DNA of 64,000 bases from the NCBI RefSeq assembly GCF_000211475.1, contig NC_015474.1, positions 806,001-870,000 on the forward strand, in the 5' to 3' direction. Below are positions 36,801 through 46,455 of this stretch, piece after piece (position 1 is the stretch's first letter; each line of letters begins with the position of its first letter). The notes beneath the pieces are model-generated. The model saw only the letters and a list, made by a program, of their open reading frames with translations, had not been told where the DNA came from and ran no database searches. The DNA is from Pyrococcus sp. NA2 (GTDB lineage Archaea; Methanobacteriota_B; Thermococci; Thermococcales; Thermococcaceae). The position numbers were made by a program, and so were the translations under genes.

Positions 36801-37310
36801 GTTGCTGTAATAGCCTTGAGGGATATAAACATAAGCAAGATCTACATGATCAAGAATGGCCAGAAGGTTCAACTAACTACCAACGAGAACGATCCAATAG
36901 CCTATTACTACATCAAGAACGGTGTTGTCTTTGTCGTGGTCAAGCAGGATCCAACGATAGTAGCTTATGGTTCGTACGTGAAGTCAGCACCTCGTAGGAG
37001 AATAGTGTCAATATTAACGTATAATTTCTTGAGTTATTCCTGGTACAAGTTGTACTCTGGGAAGTTCGAGGAGTTGTATAATGAGTCTCTTGAGCTTGGG
37101 GTTGATAATGAGACGTTGGCGTTGGCGTTAGAGTACCATGAGAAGGCTGCTGAGTATTATGCGAAGGTTTTAGAGTTGACTGGAGGTAACGTGCTCTACC
37201 ACTTAAGTGACGTTAGGATATTCGCACCACTAAGAAAAGCCTACATCTACGAAATGAAAGCAGTAAAAACCCTAGAAAAAGCAATAGAAGAGGCAAAAGG
37301 TAAAGAATAA
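33831..37310 (+). CDS. Giant secreted papain-like (C1A) cysteine protease
   Basis: The 1159-residue protein has a signal peptide (residues 5-27, ending PVSATPS). The papain triad is intact: Cys118 in GDQGYVNSCTAWSS, His444 in GGHAVTIIGYDD and Asn468 in MVNSWGEEWGDKGFW. The Cys-to-His distance of 326 is far larger than in papain (about 134), so a large insertion sits in the catalytic domain. Beta-sandwich modules with many NxT/S sequons follow (VHIISPKDTIYNTTVIPVKV near 790) and the end is a helical domain. It should act outside the cell in protein breakdown. GGAGGTGA precedes the ATG; a TATA box lies at 33754-33763. Confidence 0.88.
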   Translation: MDRKALSGIIILILIFSMAQVFRPVSATPSSVPVSSSDLLIPRKTGLNWVPLEEYSKLTGRTFPVMNEEAYKEAIKYAPFYLGRTPPLDQGNDNQLPSRVENTEYLPPVGDQGYVNSCTAWSSTYYVWTYMINWWRNNPHPDSPDEIMNPTFTYNLINGGSDSGSGMWDAMNVISTIGAVPLDAFPVYVLGEYGDPENYAWVWPNLTQWMIAPHNSGTYDMYIWQWYDSPNNPLYNYPGMWYILYLDNDTQWNYLKGLLYNGYVIQTAILVLPSFDYLNHPEYIIDRLDRYIRLSKYYSDMYWTSGDYATWTVEILLSWVQATYSNINPGSNITPSIELIKDVLTKDFGVSLDDTIPEAVQKINATFYTRFVNNETWWEEASFYLSAYSLKGEEWFVNNAFVDMYAIINLMLMLHYIPEGTYVASGLISYVDFPTFYQARVGGHAVTIIGYDDNATTPDGKGALLMVNSWGEEWGDKGFWKYSYEAARTYTYYDYRYKNKPYVISVRNLISLPVFISYDEAFVYVPKAAEYAPRLMTIVGIEHPFRGEVIDGVYNATTRGLITLAGIPIGIAVNDTPVGEHSFLDFWKDYISDIELAEASPEDIPQAHPFPESPMAFDVSNLAQNLVYYLQETGATPLYVDFYVGLKDILADNYTGTLYNFTILLNVNGEYKVLGSLEENITIPDGGSIVVPVEVPVVSYDKAPNNETLMYGNFNVSIYSIIPLSGARIVIGNESYELTAEEGGHYFYATAIAEKLRLPAGTYNYTIIVTYPNGEEVELPKRTVTISGPVVHIISPKDTIYNTTVIPVKVSVMHSLELVNITARVNGKLIELAYNETSGYYTGTVELGDGAYTLVVSATDVFNNTGVAKVYFVVNSGANVNTVTVENRQITVGTTGNVKVAVKGEKVVASVTTSAGVYEVEVPVVNNAPSIFVDSSALEEVVSGNANVTLVAGWNASVKATTEVGEPENVNGKLLYPVTIKADVKVGENGVAVIALRDINISKIYMIKNGQKVQLTTNENDPIAYYYIKNGVVFVVVKQDPTIVAYGSYVKSAPRRRIVSILTYNFLSYSWYKLYSGKFEELYNESLELGVDNETLALALEYHEKAAEYYAKVLELTGGNVLYHLSDVRIFAPLRKAYIYEMKAVKTLEKAIEEAKGKE

Positions 37311-37319
37311 CACATGTTT

Positions 37320-37844
37320 TCATATAATTCCAAGTCTTCTTTTTGCTTCTTCACTCATTCTATCCGGAGTCCAAGGAGGGTCAAATGTGAGTTCAACTTC
37401 AACATCCCTAACTCCGGGAACCTCTAGAACTTTTTCTTCAACGGCCCTCAGGATCCATAATGTCAAAGGGCAACCAGGGGTTGTCATTGTCATCTTTATG
37501 TAAACAGTGTTGTCGGGATTTATCTTAAGCTCGTATATCAAGCCAAGGTTGACTACATCTATTCCTATCTCAGGGTCTATAACCTCCTTGAGCTTCTCTA
37601 ATATCATATCCTCTGTGACCTTTACGCTTGTTTCCTTAATTTCCCTTTTAAACCCAATTTCAATTTGCTTTACTCCTTCTATTTCCCTAACCTTGTTGTA
37701 TATTTTTAGAAGGGTGGAATCGTCTATTCTCTCCTTAAACGTAATTTTCACAGTCCCATCGTTAATCGACAATGTCTCAACGATCTCCTGGAAATTTTTT
37801 CCTGTTACATCCTCAATCGCCTTCTTAACTTGATCTTCTACCAT
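37320..37844 (-). CDS. DUF59/MIP18-family iron-sulfur assembly-like protein
   Basis: The frame extends to 38003, but the ATG at 37844 is preceded by GGGGTAGGAGAA, with a TATA-like GTTTAAATC about 40 bases upstream, so 174 residues are likely. The C-terminal half (residues 75-174) is a DUF59 domain: LKEVIDPEIGIDVVNLGLIY, then MTMTTPGCPLTLWI with the conserved cysteine and LTFDPPWTPDRMSEEAKRRL. Such proteins (SufT, Cia2/MIP18, PaaD) assist Fe-S cluster delivery. The N-terminal 65 residues are an extra alpha/beta domain I do not recognise. It converges with the protease gene. Confidence 0.8.
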   Translation of the reverse strand: MVEDQVKKAIEDVTGKNFQEIVETLSINDGTVKITFKERIDDSTLLKIYNKVREIEGVKQIEIGFKREIKETSVKVTEDMILEKLKEVIDPEIGIDVVNLGLIYELKINPDNTVYIKMTMTTPGCPLTLWILRAVEEKVLEVPGVRDVEVELTFDPPWTPDRMSEEAKRRLGII

Positions 37845-38135
37845 TTCTCCTACCCCAAGGGAACTTCCAATAACCAGATTTAAACCTTTTGGGACATTTT
37901 TGACCAATAACTTAGAAGTAAACCCTTGAATGAAGTATTCTAAATGCTTTGGCAATATGGCAATAAGCATGAGTAGTCTCGAAATTTTGGTCTTAATTTT
38001 CAACCTTGTAATTGAACGTATTTTATAAAATCCGAGGTTTTATTAAACATGTGACATAATCTAGCGCACATGTAGGGTCATTTTTCGTAAAAAAGTTAAT
38101 AGACACAATGACAAACTTCCTTATGGGTGAAATTG

Positions 38136-39992
38136 ATGGAAAAGCTGGCCAAGCTACTTCCTAGGGAGCAATATGAAAAGCTTGCTGCAATAAACAATCC
38201 TTACCTTCATGAGTTCCTTGCTGAATGGATAGAATGGCTAAAGCCAAGTAAGGTCTTCGTTTGCACTGATTCTCAAGAGGATGAAGAATACGTCAAGTGG
38301 AAGGCCCTCTACTATGGAGAGGAAAAGATGCTTGAAACTCCGAGGCACACCGTTCACTACGACAACTATTATGATCAGGCAAGGGATAAGGCAAACACGA
38401 AGCTTTTGGTTCCAAAAGGGGTTAGGCTTCCCTTCTTAAACACAATGGATAGGGAGGAGGGGTTGAGGGAGATAAGGGAAATCATGAAGGGAATAATGAA
38501 AGGCAAAGAACTGTTCATATGCTTCTTCGTTTTAGGTCCCAAGAATTCAGTGTTTACAATTCCAGCAGTTCAGCTTACTGATTCAGCTTACGTTGCTCAC
38601 TCGGAGTTCCTTCTATACAGGAAGGGTTATGAGGAATTCAAGAGGTTAGGCCCAACTAAGAACTTCTTGAAGTTCATCCACTCAGCTGGAGAGCTAGACG
38701 AGAGAAAGACTAGTAAAAACCTGGACAAGAGGAGGATATACATAGACCTTGTCGATGAGACAGTTTACTCAGCGAACACCCAGTACGGTGGGAATACAAT
38801 AGGTTTGAAGAAGCTTGCCTTTAGGTTAACAATTCAGAGGGCCGTGAGGGAGGGATGGCTCAGCGAGCACATGTTCCTAATGCGTGTAAATGGTCCAAAT
38901 GGCAGGAAAACATACTTCACAGGGGCTTACCCAAGCATGTGTGGTAAAACTTCCACAGCAATGATTCCCTGGGAGAACATAGTTGGTGATGATCTAGTTT
39001 TCATAAAGGAAATTGATGGAATCGCAAGGGCCGTAAACGTTGAGATAGGAGTGTTTGGAATAATAGAGGGAATTAACGAGAAGGATGATCCGATAATATG
39101 GCAGGTTCTTCACTCCCCTGTTGAGATAATATTCTCGAACGTTCTCGTTAAAGACGGGAAGCCCTACTGGAACGGAATGGGAATAGAGATTCCAGACGAA
39201 GGCGAGAACCACAGTGGAAAGTGGTGGAGGGGCAAGAGAGATGCCGAAGGAAAGGAGATACCGCCGAGCCATAAGAATGCACGCTTTACAGTTAGACTCG
39301 AAGCATTTCCAAACTTGGACAAGGAAGCCCTTGAGAACCCATGTGGAGTTGAAGTGGGGGGAATGATATTCGGGGGCAGAGACCCCGATACCTGGCCTCC
39401 AGTTAGGGAGTCCTTCAACTGGAACCATGGGGTTATAACAATGGGAGCATCGCTTGAAAGCGAAACAACGGCCGCAACTTTGGGCAAAGAGGGAGTAAGG
39501 GCATTTAATCCAATGTCAATACTCGATTTCCTGAGCGTTCACATAGGGGATTACCTTAGGAACTACCTTGAATTTGGAAAGAAGCTTAAGAAGAAGCCGA
39601 AGATATTTGCGGTTAACTACTTCCTCAGGGAAAATGGCCAGTGGCTCAATGAAAAGCTCGACAAGGCAGTTTGGCTTAAGTGGATGGAGCTTAGGGTTCA
39701 CGGAGATGTGGAGGCAATAGAGACTCCGATAGGTTACATTCCGAAGTATGAAGATTTGAGGAAGCTCTTCAAGCAGGTTCTAAACAAGGAATACTCCAGG
39801 GAAGACTATGAGAAGCAGTTCAAGATAAGGGTTCCTGAACTGCTTGCAAAGATAGACAGGATATGGAAGATCTATGAACCCTTGGACAACATTCCTGAAG
39901 AGTTGTTCAAGGAGCTTGAAGCGGAAAGGGAAAGGTTGTTGAAAGCCAGAGAGAAATACGGAGATTACATAAGTCCTTTCTCCCTTCTTTAA
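38136..39992 (+). CDS. pckG: Phosphoenolpyruvate carboxykinase (GTP)
   Basis: The 618-residue enzyme interconverts oxaloacetate + GTP and PEP + CO2 + GDP, a gluconeogenic and anaplerotic step. Visible sites are QYGGNTIGLKKLAFRL near residue 227, the kinase-1a loop GAYPSMCGKTSTAM near 265 with the reactive cysteine, GDDLVFIKE near 287, and the guanine-site region FAVNYFLRENG near 490. An upstream GTG at 38127 is in frame, but GGGTGAAATTG fits the ATG at 38136 better. It converges with the SDR gene with a four-base overlap. Confidence 0.95.
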   Translation: MEKLAKLLPREQYEKLAAINNPYLHEFLAEWIEWLKPSKVFVCTDSQEDEEYVKWKALYYGEEKMLETPRHTVHYDNYYDQARDKANTKLLVPKGVRLPFLNTMDREEGLREIREIMKGIMKGKELFICFFVLGPKNSVFTIPAVQLTDSAYVAHSEFLLYRKGYEEFKRLGPTKNFLKFIHSAGELDERKTSKNLDKRRIYIDLVDETVYSANTQYGGNTIGLKKLAFRLTIQRAVREGWLSEHMFLMRVNGPNGRKTYFTGAYPSMCGKTSTAMIPWENIVGDDLVFIKEIDGIARAVNVEIGVFGIIEGINEKDDPIIWQVLHSPVEIIFSNVLVKDGKPYWNGMGIEIPDEGENHSGKWWRGKRDAEGKEIPPSHKNARFTVRLEAFPNLDKEALENPCGVEVGGMIFGGRDPDTWPPVRESFNWNHGVITMGASLESETTAATLGKEGVRAFNPMSILDFLSVHIGDYLRNYLEFGKKLKKKPKIFAVNYFLRENGQWLNEKLDKAVWLKWMELRVHGDVEAIETPIGYIPKYEDLRKLFKQVLNKEYSREDYEKQFKIRVPELLAKIDRIWKIYEPLDNIPEELFKELEAERERLLKAREKYGDYISPFSLL

Positions 39993-40711
39993 TCCATTAA
40001 TCTTCCCCCATTTACATCTATCACCTCTCCCGTTATGTGATCGTTTTCAAGGAGGAATATAACTGCGTGGGCAACTTCACTCGGCTTCGCAATGTCTCCC
40101 GTGAGTGAGAGCTTTTTCAACTTATCCTTCATCTCTGGAGACAGCATGTCAGTATCAACTGGCCCGGGAGCCACTGCATTAACCAGTATATCCGGGGCCA
40201 AATGTCTGGCAAGGTTGAATGTCAGGGCTATCAAGCCACCCTTGGACGCGGCATAGTGAGGCCCTACGGTTCCTCCATCTTTTCCTGCTATCGAAGCGAT
40301 GTTCACTATCTTTCCCTTCTTCATATACCTCAGGACTTCCTGGGTTACTATGAATGGTCCTTTTAAGTTAACTGAAATTACCCTGTCCCACTCCTCGTCC
40401 GTCACCTCGAGAGGATCCTTGGCTTTTCCAAGTATTCCGGCATTATTTACGAGGATATCAATTCTTCCGAATTTGTCGATGATTTTCTTGACCATCTCCC
40501 TAACTTCCTCTCTGTTGCTCACATCAGCTTTCACGACAAGGGTTTCAACTCCATATTGCCTGCATAGCTCTTCAGTTTTCTTGGCCTCCTCTTCATTGCT
40601 TTTGTAATTTATAACAACGTTGACTCCTCTCTTGGCAAGCTCAACAGCAATTGCTCTCCCGATTCCTCTGGATGCACCCGTTACAAGGGCAACTTTTCCC
40701 TTGAGCTCCAT
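39989..40711 (-). CDS. Short-chain dehydrogenase/reductase (FabG-like)
   Basis: The 240-residue SDR has the NAD(P) loop TGASRGIGRAIAVELAKRG at residue 11, the structural VNNAGILG near 87, catalytic serine in IASIAGKDG near 139 and YAASKGG near 154 (YxxxK), ending with DVNGGRLMD. The arrangement is that of 3-oxoacyl-ACP reductase or glucose dehydrogenase-type SDRs; archaea lack bacterial fatty acid synthesis, so substrate is open. Arginine after the loop glycine hints at NADPH, as inference. It is divergent from valS. Confidence 0.88.
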   Translation of the reverse strand: MELKGKVALVTGASRGIGRAIAVELAKRGVNVVINYKSNEEEAKKTEELCRQYGVETLVVKADVSNREEVREMVKKIIDKFGRIDILVNNAGILGKAKDPLEVTDEEWDRVISVNLKGPFIVTQEVLRYMKKGKIVNIASIAGKDGGTVGPHYAASKGGLIALTFNLARHLAPDILVNAVAPGPVDTDMLSPEMKDKLKKLSLTGDIAKPSEVAHAVIFLLENDHITGEVIDVNGGRLMD

Positions 40712-40881
40712 GTCTCATCACCAAATAGTCAATTCAAGGATAAGCCTTTTAAGTTTCCATTGAGCCCTTAATAATTGGTGGTGCATATCGTCCACCGAAA
40801 CTCTTAACATAACTCTCTTCTCAGCCCCTTTTGGGTTAGTTGTTAGTCCATTTTTGAGCAGAAGCGGAGGAGGGATACCCT

Positions 40882-43557
40882 ATGCTACCTAAGAAGTACG
40901 ATCCAAATGAGATAGAGCCAAAGTGGCAGAAGTACTGGCTGGAGGAGAAGATATACAAGTACAGGTTAGATGAGAACAAGCCAAGCTATGCGATTGACAC
41001 TCCACCACCGTTTACGAGCGGAACCCTTCACCTTGGCCACGTTCTGAGTCACACTTGGATAGACATAATAGCAAGGTATAAGAGGATGAGGGGATACAAC
41101 GTCCTCTTCCCTCAGGGATTCGACAACCACGGTCTTCCAACGGAGCTGAAAGTTGAAAAGGAGTTCGGAATAACCAAGGATCAACCCGAAGAGTTCCTAA
41201 AGAAGTGTATAGAGTGGACGTGGCAGGCAATAAAAGCCATGAGGGAACAGTTCATAAGAATCGGTTATTCAGCTGACTGGGATTTGGAGTATCACACAAT
41301 GGATGACTGGTACAAAGCTGCCGTCCAGAGATCCCTTCTGGAGTTCTACAAGAAGGGTTTGATTTACAGGGAGGAGCACCCAGTTTACTGGTGTCCTCGC
41401 TGTAGGACTAGTCTAGCTAAGGCAGAGGTTGGATACGTTGAGGAGGAGGGAACACTCTACTACATAAAGCTCCCCTTGGCTGATGGGAGCGGTTACATAC
41501 CGATAGCCACAACTAGGCCAGAGCTTATGCCGGCATGCGTTGCAGTATTCGTTCATCCCGACGATGAGAGGTACAAGCACCTAGTTGGTAAGAAAGTTAA
41601 GTTGCCAATCTACGAGAGGGAAGTTCCAATATTGGCCGATAAGGACGTTGATCCAAACTTTGGTACGGGAGCCGTTTACAACTGTACCTACGGTGATGAG
41701 CAGGATATAGTCTGGCAGAAGCGCTACAATCTTCCAGTTATAATAGTTATAAACGAGGATGGAACGCTAAACGAGAAGGCAGGGCCTTACGCTGGGTTAA
41801 AGATAGAGGAGGCCAGAAAGAAGATAGCTGAAGACCTGGAGAAGATGGGCCTACTTTACAAGAAGGAGAAGATTAAGCATAGGGTTCTAAGGCACACTGA
41901 AAGGAGCTCCTGTATGGCTCCAATTGAGTTACTGCCGAAGAAGCAGTGGTTCATAAAGGTGAAGGATCTTAGGGAGGAAATAGTCAAGGTTGCCAAGGAG
42001 ATCAACTGGTATCCTGAGGATATGTTCCTGAGGCTCAAGGACTGGGCAGAGAGCATGGATTGGGACTGGGTGATAAGCAGGCAGAGGGTCTTTGGAACGC
42101 CGTTCCCGTTCTGGGTCTGTAAGAATGGGCACATTATTCCAGCTAAGGAGGAAGATCTTCCAGTAGATCCAAGGTTTGACAAGCCACCGGTTGATAAGTG
42201 CCCAATTTGTGGAGCTGAGGTAGAGCCAGTCACCGATGTACTTGACTGTTGGGTGGATTCGAGCATAACCCCATTGATAATCACGAAGTGGCATGAGGCG
42301 ATAAAGGGTGATGAGGAGGCTAAGAAGTGGTTTGAGCACAACTTCCCAACAGCACTAAGACCCCAGGGAACCGATATAATCAGGACGTGGGCGTTCTACA
42401 CAATACTCAGAACCTACGTGTTGACGGGGAAGAAGCCATGGAAGGACATAGTGATAAACGGAATGGTGGCTGGACCAGATGGAAGGAAGATGAGCAAGAG
42501 CTATGGAAACGTTGTTGCGCCAGATGAGGTAATTCCAAAGTATGGAGCAGATGCTTTAAGGCTTTGGACGGCTCTAGCTCCTCCTGGAGAGGATCATCCA
42601 TTCAAGTGGGAGATCGTCGATTACAACTTCCGCTTCCTCCAGAAGGTCTGGAACATCTACCGCTTTGCAGAGAGGCACATAAAGGACTTCGAATATGAGA
42701 AGTACAAGGACATCGAGCTTGAGCCCCTTGACAGGTGGATACTCTCAAGGTTGCACAGGATAATAAAGTTCGCAACGGAGGAGCTTGAGAGGTACAGGTT
42801 CAACCTGATAACCAGGGAGCTCATGACGTTCATCTGGCACGAGGTCGCGGATGACTATATTGAGATGGTAAAGTACAGGATTTATGGTGATGATGAGGAA
42901 AGCAAATTGAAGGCGAGGGTCACGCTCTACGAGTTGCTGTATAACATAATGCTCCTATTAGCTCCCTTCGTCCCGCACATAACGGAAGAGCTTTATCAGA
43001 ACATATTCAGGGAAAAGATCGGGGAGAAAAGCGTTCACCTCTTGAGTTGGCCTGAGTTCAGGGAGGACAGAATAGATGAGGAGGCTGAGAGAATTGGAGA
43101 GCTTGCGAGGAAGATCATAGGTGAAATGAGGAAGTACAAGAACTCACATGGTCTACCTCTAAACGCAAAGCTTGAGCACGTTGCAATATATGCTGTTGAC
43201 AGCTATGAGATGCTCAAGCTAATAGAGAGGGATATAGCTGGAACGATGAACATAGAGAGGCTCGAGATAGTTAAGGGGGAGCCTCAGCTTGAAGAGAGGA
43301 TCGTTGAGATAAAGCCGAACTATAAAAGGATCGGACCCCGCTATGGAAAGCTCGTTCCAAAGATAGTAGCTTATCTCAAGGAGAACGCAGAGAAAATTGT
43401 AAAGGAACTCAAGGAGAAGGGCAGAGCAGAGTTCGAGGTAGAGGGGGAGAAAGTTGAGCTGGAAAGGGAGGATGTAATAATAAGAAAGGAGGTCTTCAGC
43501 GAAGGTGAAAGGGTGGAGACGGCTGTAGTTGAGGATGCCGTTATTCTCTTCTTCTAG
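40882..43557 (+). CDS. valS: Valyl-tRNA synthetase
   Basis: The 891-residue class Ia synthetase charges tRNA-Val. The HIGH motif appears as GTLHLGHVL near residue 48 in the ValS-type context DTPPPFTSG, and KMSKS as [15 protein letters not shown] near 533. Zinc-binding pairs YWCPRC near 170 and CPICGAEV near 440 are visible, and the editing domain [20 protein letters not shown] near 213. The PPPFTSG segment and length separate it from IleS. It converges with purM (four-base overlap). The 170-base spacer before it has TATA-like CCTTTTAAG and a GGAGGAGGG ribosome site. Confidence 0.94.
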   Translation: MLPKKYDPNEIEPKWQKYWLEEKIYKYRLDENKPSYAIDTPPPFTSGTLHLGHVLSHTWIDIIARYKRMRGYNVLFPQGFDNHGLPTELKVEKEFGITKDQPEEFLKKCIEWTWQAIKAMREQFIRIGYSADWDLEYHTMDDWYKAAVQRSLLEFYKKGLIYREEHPVYWCPRCRTSLAKAEVGYVEEEGTLYYIKLPLADGSGYIPIATTRPELMPACVAVFVHPDDERYKHLVGKKVKLPIYEREVPILADKDVDPNFGTGAVYNCTYGDEQDIVWQKRYNLPVIIVINEDGTLNEKAGPYAGLKIEEARKKIAEDLEKMGLLYKKEKIKHRVLRHTERSSCMAPIELLPKKQWFIKVKDLREEIVKVAKEINWYPEDMFLRLKDWAESMDWDWVISRQRVFGTPFPFWVCKNGHIIPAKEEDLPVDPRFDKPPVDKCPICGAEVEPVTDVLDCWVDSSITPLIITKWHEAIKGDEEAKKWFEHNFPTALRPQGTDIIRTWAFYTILRTYVLTGKKPWKDIVINGMVAGPDGRKMSKSYGNVVAPDEVIPKYGADALRLWTALAPPGEDHPFKWEIVDYNFRFLQKVWNIYRFAERHIKDFEYEKYKDIELEPLDRWILSRLHRIIKFATEELERYRFNLITRELMTFIWHEVADDYIEMVKYRIYGDDEESKLKARVTLYELLYNIMLLLAPFVPHITEELYQNIFREKIGEKSVHLLSWPEFREDRIDEEAERIGELARKIIGEMRKYKNSHGLPLNAKLEHVAIYAVDSYEMLKLIERDIAGTMNIERLEIVKGEPQLEERIVEIKPNYKRIGPRYGKLVPKIVAYLKENAEKIVKELKEKGRAEFEVEGEKVELEREDVIIRKEVFSEGERVETAVVEDAVILFF

Positions 43558-44561
43558 AGTTCCACTTTGTAATTCTTCACAATTATTTTCTTTTCATCTT
43601 TGATGACTTTTCCGAGCTCAAAGCTCTCGTAATACTTGTTTAGAACGTTCAGTGCCTCCTCCTTTTCCTCTTTGGGCACTATTACCACGAAGCCAATCCC
43701 CATGTTGAATACCCTGAACATCTCTTCCAATGGCACACCGTTCTCGTGAATTAGCTTGAATATCCCCTTAATGGGCGGCATCTCAAGCTCGAATCCGTAC
43801 TTAGTTAGCCTCTTCAGGTTTAGCAAACCTCCTCCAGTTATGTGGGCCAATCCATGAACCTCAACCTCATTTATGAGCTCAAGTATTGGCCTAACGTAAA
43901 TCCTCGTCGGCTCAAGGAGCCATTCCCACAGCTTCTTTCCCTCATACTCATAGTTTAGTCCATATTTAGGAATGAGTAGCTTTCTTGCGAGGGTTAGCCC
44001 GTTTGAGTGTATTCCAGAACTGGAGATCCCTATAACTACGTCTCCCGGTCTTATTGTATTGCCAGTGATAACCTTATCCTTTTCAACGATACCTATCCCC
44101 GTTCCAGCCAGGTCAAAGCCATTAACTAGATCAGGCATTACAGCCGTTTCTCCTCCAACTATAGCAATTCCTGCCTGCTTTGCCCCCTCATAGAGCCCTT
44201 TGGCAATTTCGGCGAAAACTCTCTCATCTGGCTCCCTAACTGCAAGGTAATCTACAAGTGCCACGGGCTCGGCACCTACACAGAGCAAATCGTTCACGTT
44301 CATAGCTATCATATCTATCCCTATGGTGTCAAACTTGCCCACAGCTTCCGCAACTAGAACCTTAGTTCCGACGCCATCTGTTGTCATCGCGAGATAGAAG
44401 TCCCCAAAATCAAGTAAGGCTGAGTAATGACCAAGATCTTCTGCTGGCTCACCAAATTTTCCTTTCCTAAACTTGAACGTCTCCCTTGCTAGGCTTATTA
44501 TTCCTCTCAAGGCTTTTGCCGTCTTCTCCTCGTCAACCCCCGCTTGTGCATAGGTTAGCAT
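43554..44561 (-). CDS. purM: Phosphoribosylformylglycinamidine cyclo-ligase (AIR synthetase)
   Basis: The 335-residue enzyme closes the imidazole ring in purine synthesis (FGAM to AIR, using ATP). Signatures include [20 protein letters not shown], the ATP-site [11 protein letters not shown] near residue 62, [20 protein letters not shown] near 78, [12 protein letters not shown] near 130 and ITGGGLLNL near 240. The frame reaches 44609, but the ATG at 44561 follows TTGGTGGTATCA and fits the family start; the longer form would cross a TATA-like TCTTTTAAG. It is minus-strand, next to the decayed surface-protein gene. Confidence 0.94.
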   Translation of the reverse strand: MLTYAQAGVDEEKTAKALRGIISLARETFKFRKGKFGEPAEDLGHYSALLDFGDFYLAMTTDGVGTKVLVAEAVGKFDTIGIDMIAMNVNDLLCVGAEPVALVDYLAVREPDERVFAEIAKGLYEGAKQAGIAIVGGETAVMPDLVNGFDLAGTGIGIVEKDKVITGNTIRPGDVVIGISSSGIHSNGLTLARKLLIPKYGLNYEYEGKKLWEWLLEPTRIYVRPILELINEVEVHGLAHITGGGLLNLKRLTKYGFELEMPPIKGIFKLIHENGVPLEEMFRVFNMGIGFVVIVPKEEKEEALNVLNKYYESFELGKVIKDEKKIIVKNYKVEL

Positions 44562-44663
44562 TGATACCACCAAGGGAGAGTAGCTTTGGGGACTTAAAAG
44601 ATTTGCCATATTTATGACTAAAAACTGATTTAAAGATAGAAAAATTGACAGTTTAATGTTAAT

Positions 44664-45284
44664 TTAGTAGGTTTTCCTCTTAGCGGCAAGGAATACGACA
44701 AGTAAAATAATTAGTCCTGGGTCGTGTTCGTTCTTGTGGCTATAGTTGTGGAGTTACTTAGTGCTAATGTTTCAGTTGACGTATTTGCTAATTCCTGGGA
44801 CGTTTGGGTGGGAGTATTTGTTGAATGCTGATTGCATAGGGCCACACTAATGATTTTGACGTTTTCTGGAAGATAATAATTGAACTTCCCACCGGTAGGG
44901 TTTGCATAAAGTAACGTTCCATTCTTTATTTCTTTACCTTTTTGAAGAGCTCACAATCAAAATCTCGGAAGGTGAGGGCATGCGGGCCTCATAATTTAAA
45001 GTCATGCTGAGAGTAGCAATTAGGAGGCTTGCCCAAACAGGAATGCTAGTTTTATTAGTTTTAAAGGTTTCTGGTATCTTAATCACATATAGTAAACTCC
45101 TGGCCAGCAATCTACCATACCATAGTCAATGTAGTGGTCTATTTCAAATCCTAATTAATACATGCGTGCCATTGGAAAATATTGTGTGGAATGTACCTTA
45201 TCATACAACTCACCAAATGCATAAACGTAGTGGAGTTGGCCGAAAGGGTAGAATAAAGACTAGGACAACAATCCTTTTGAACAT
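44664..45284 (-). pseudogene. Decayed paralogue of the adjacent CGP-CTERM protein gene
   Basis: Read on the minus strand this tracks the intact gene at 45330-46424 from end to end but is broken. It starts MFKRIVVLVFI (intact copy MPKRVAISLFI), then a frameshift before LHYVYA. Further blocks such as YGMVDCWPGVYY, IPETFKTNKTSIPVWASLL and SEILIVSS match, with stop codons and a deletion of about 300 bases in the middle. It ends DPGLIILLVVFLAAKRKTY. The anchor's Cys-Gly-Pro is lost (HDPG), so even a restored frame would lack the sorting cysteine. Origin by tandem duplication is clear. Confidence 0.85.
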
Positions 45285-45329
45285 TTTTTGTCGCCTAATT
45301 AACCCAATAAAGCCGATTTCTTAGTTGTT

Positions 45330-46424
45330 TTAGATCTTTCTTTTAATAACCAGAAAGATTGCAAGTAAGATAATTAATCCTGGTCCACAAATACTTCCTT
45401 TGGTTGTAGTTGGGGATGTAGTTGTGTTCGTTCTTCTTGTGGTTATATTCTTCACTGGTGGTGAGGTTGTTATGTCCTTGGGAGTTAATGTTTCAGTTGA
45501 TGTATTTGTTATCTTTATATTTTTCATTGTTGTGTTTTCCTTGGGGGGTGTTTCAGTTGGAGTTGGAGTAGAAGTATTAGTTGAAACTTGTTGGTTGCAT
45601 AAGGTCACATTAATGATCCTAATATTCTCTGGAAGTTGGAAAATAATTCTTTTACGAGGAGGATTTTTATTATTAATGTTTATGTAGAGTAACGTTACGT
45701 TCTTCGTTTCTTCACCTTTTTTGAGAATGAAGTAGATCGGAAATATCGAAGAGTTCACCACCAAAATCTCGGAAGGAGGAGGCATATAGATCAACTTCTC
45801 GTCCTCATAATATGCACTTATGTTCGAATAAGCAACTAGAAGGTTTGCCCAAATGGGAATGCTAGTTTTATTTGTCTTGAATATTTTCGGTATCTCAATA
45901 CTCCAACCATTAATAGTCCTCTTCATGTTTTCAGAAGGAAAAGAATGAATGTCTAGATTAACCAACCGAACACAGAAATTCTTGGTGTCAAGGAGGTAAG
46001 TGTATTCATAGTTTCGACCTTCATTGAGCTCGGGGAAGTATGCGTGTACACTTACATTAACATACCAGGAATTGTTCAAGTAAGCTACCCAATGAGCCCA
46101 AACATCTATATAAGTCGTGGTATTTCTTGGGAAGTAATGGGGTAGGGATGAGTTGATGAGAATTCTAGCTGCAGGGATTAAGTTAAGGAGATAAATGTGA
46201 GGGGGATCATAGTAAAAGAGGTATGAATCTACGGAGTAAACTTCTGGCCAACAATCCACCATGCCACAGGTAATTGAATAATGAGCTATCTCAGTTTTGA
46301 TCAACGCGTGCGTACCGTTGGAAAATATTGTGTAACGTATTTCATCATCAAGTGCATAGACGTAGTGGAGTAGGTGGGCTAAGAGGAGTAAAATAAAGAG
46401 CGAGATAGCAACCCTCTTGGGCAT
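45330..46424 (-). CDS. Surface protein with CGP-CTERM anchor
   Basis: The 364-residue protein has a signal peptide (residues 4-24, ending YVYALDDE), an extracellular domain of about 240 residues rich in tyrosine, tryptophan and NxT/S sequons, and a threonine/proline-rich stalk (TSTPTPTETPPKENTT onward). It ends in CGPGLIILLAIFLVIKRK, the CGP-CTERM signal known from Thermococcales, thought to mark proteins for processing and lipid attachment. No catalytic motif is seen; YSITCGMVDCWPEVYS may form a disulfide. It starts 31 bases after the TIM-barrel-like gene ends, in the same direction. A broken copy follows. Confidence 0.82.
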   Translation of the reverse strand: MPKRVAISLFILLLLAHLLHYVYALDDEIRYTIFSNGTHALIKTEIAHYSITCGMVDCWPEVYSVDSYLFYYDPPHIYLLNLIPAARILINSSLPHYFPRNTTTYIDVWAHWVAYLNNSWYVNVSVHAYFPELNEGRNYEYTYLLDTKNFCVRLVNLDIHSFPSENMKRTINGWSIEIPKIFKTNKTSIPIWANLLVAYSNISAYYEDEKLIYMPPPSEILVVNSSIFPIYFILKKGEETKNVTLLYININNKNPPRKRIIFQLPENIRIINVTLCNQQVSTNTSTPTPTETPPKENTTMKNIKITNTSTETLTPKDITTSPPVKNITTRRTNTTTSPTTTKGSICGPGLIILLAIFLVIKRKI

Positions 46425-46455
46425 TCTCCATCACCCTTTTCACTTGATAGAGTAA

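Noticed and set aside
40712-40881. Possible structured leader upstream of valS
   Set aside because: No convincing long stem, guide RNA boxes or riboswitch core could be seen; only TATA-like elements and a ribosome site.
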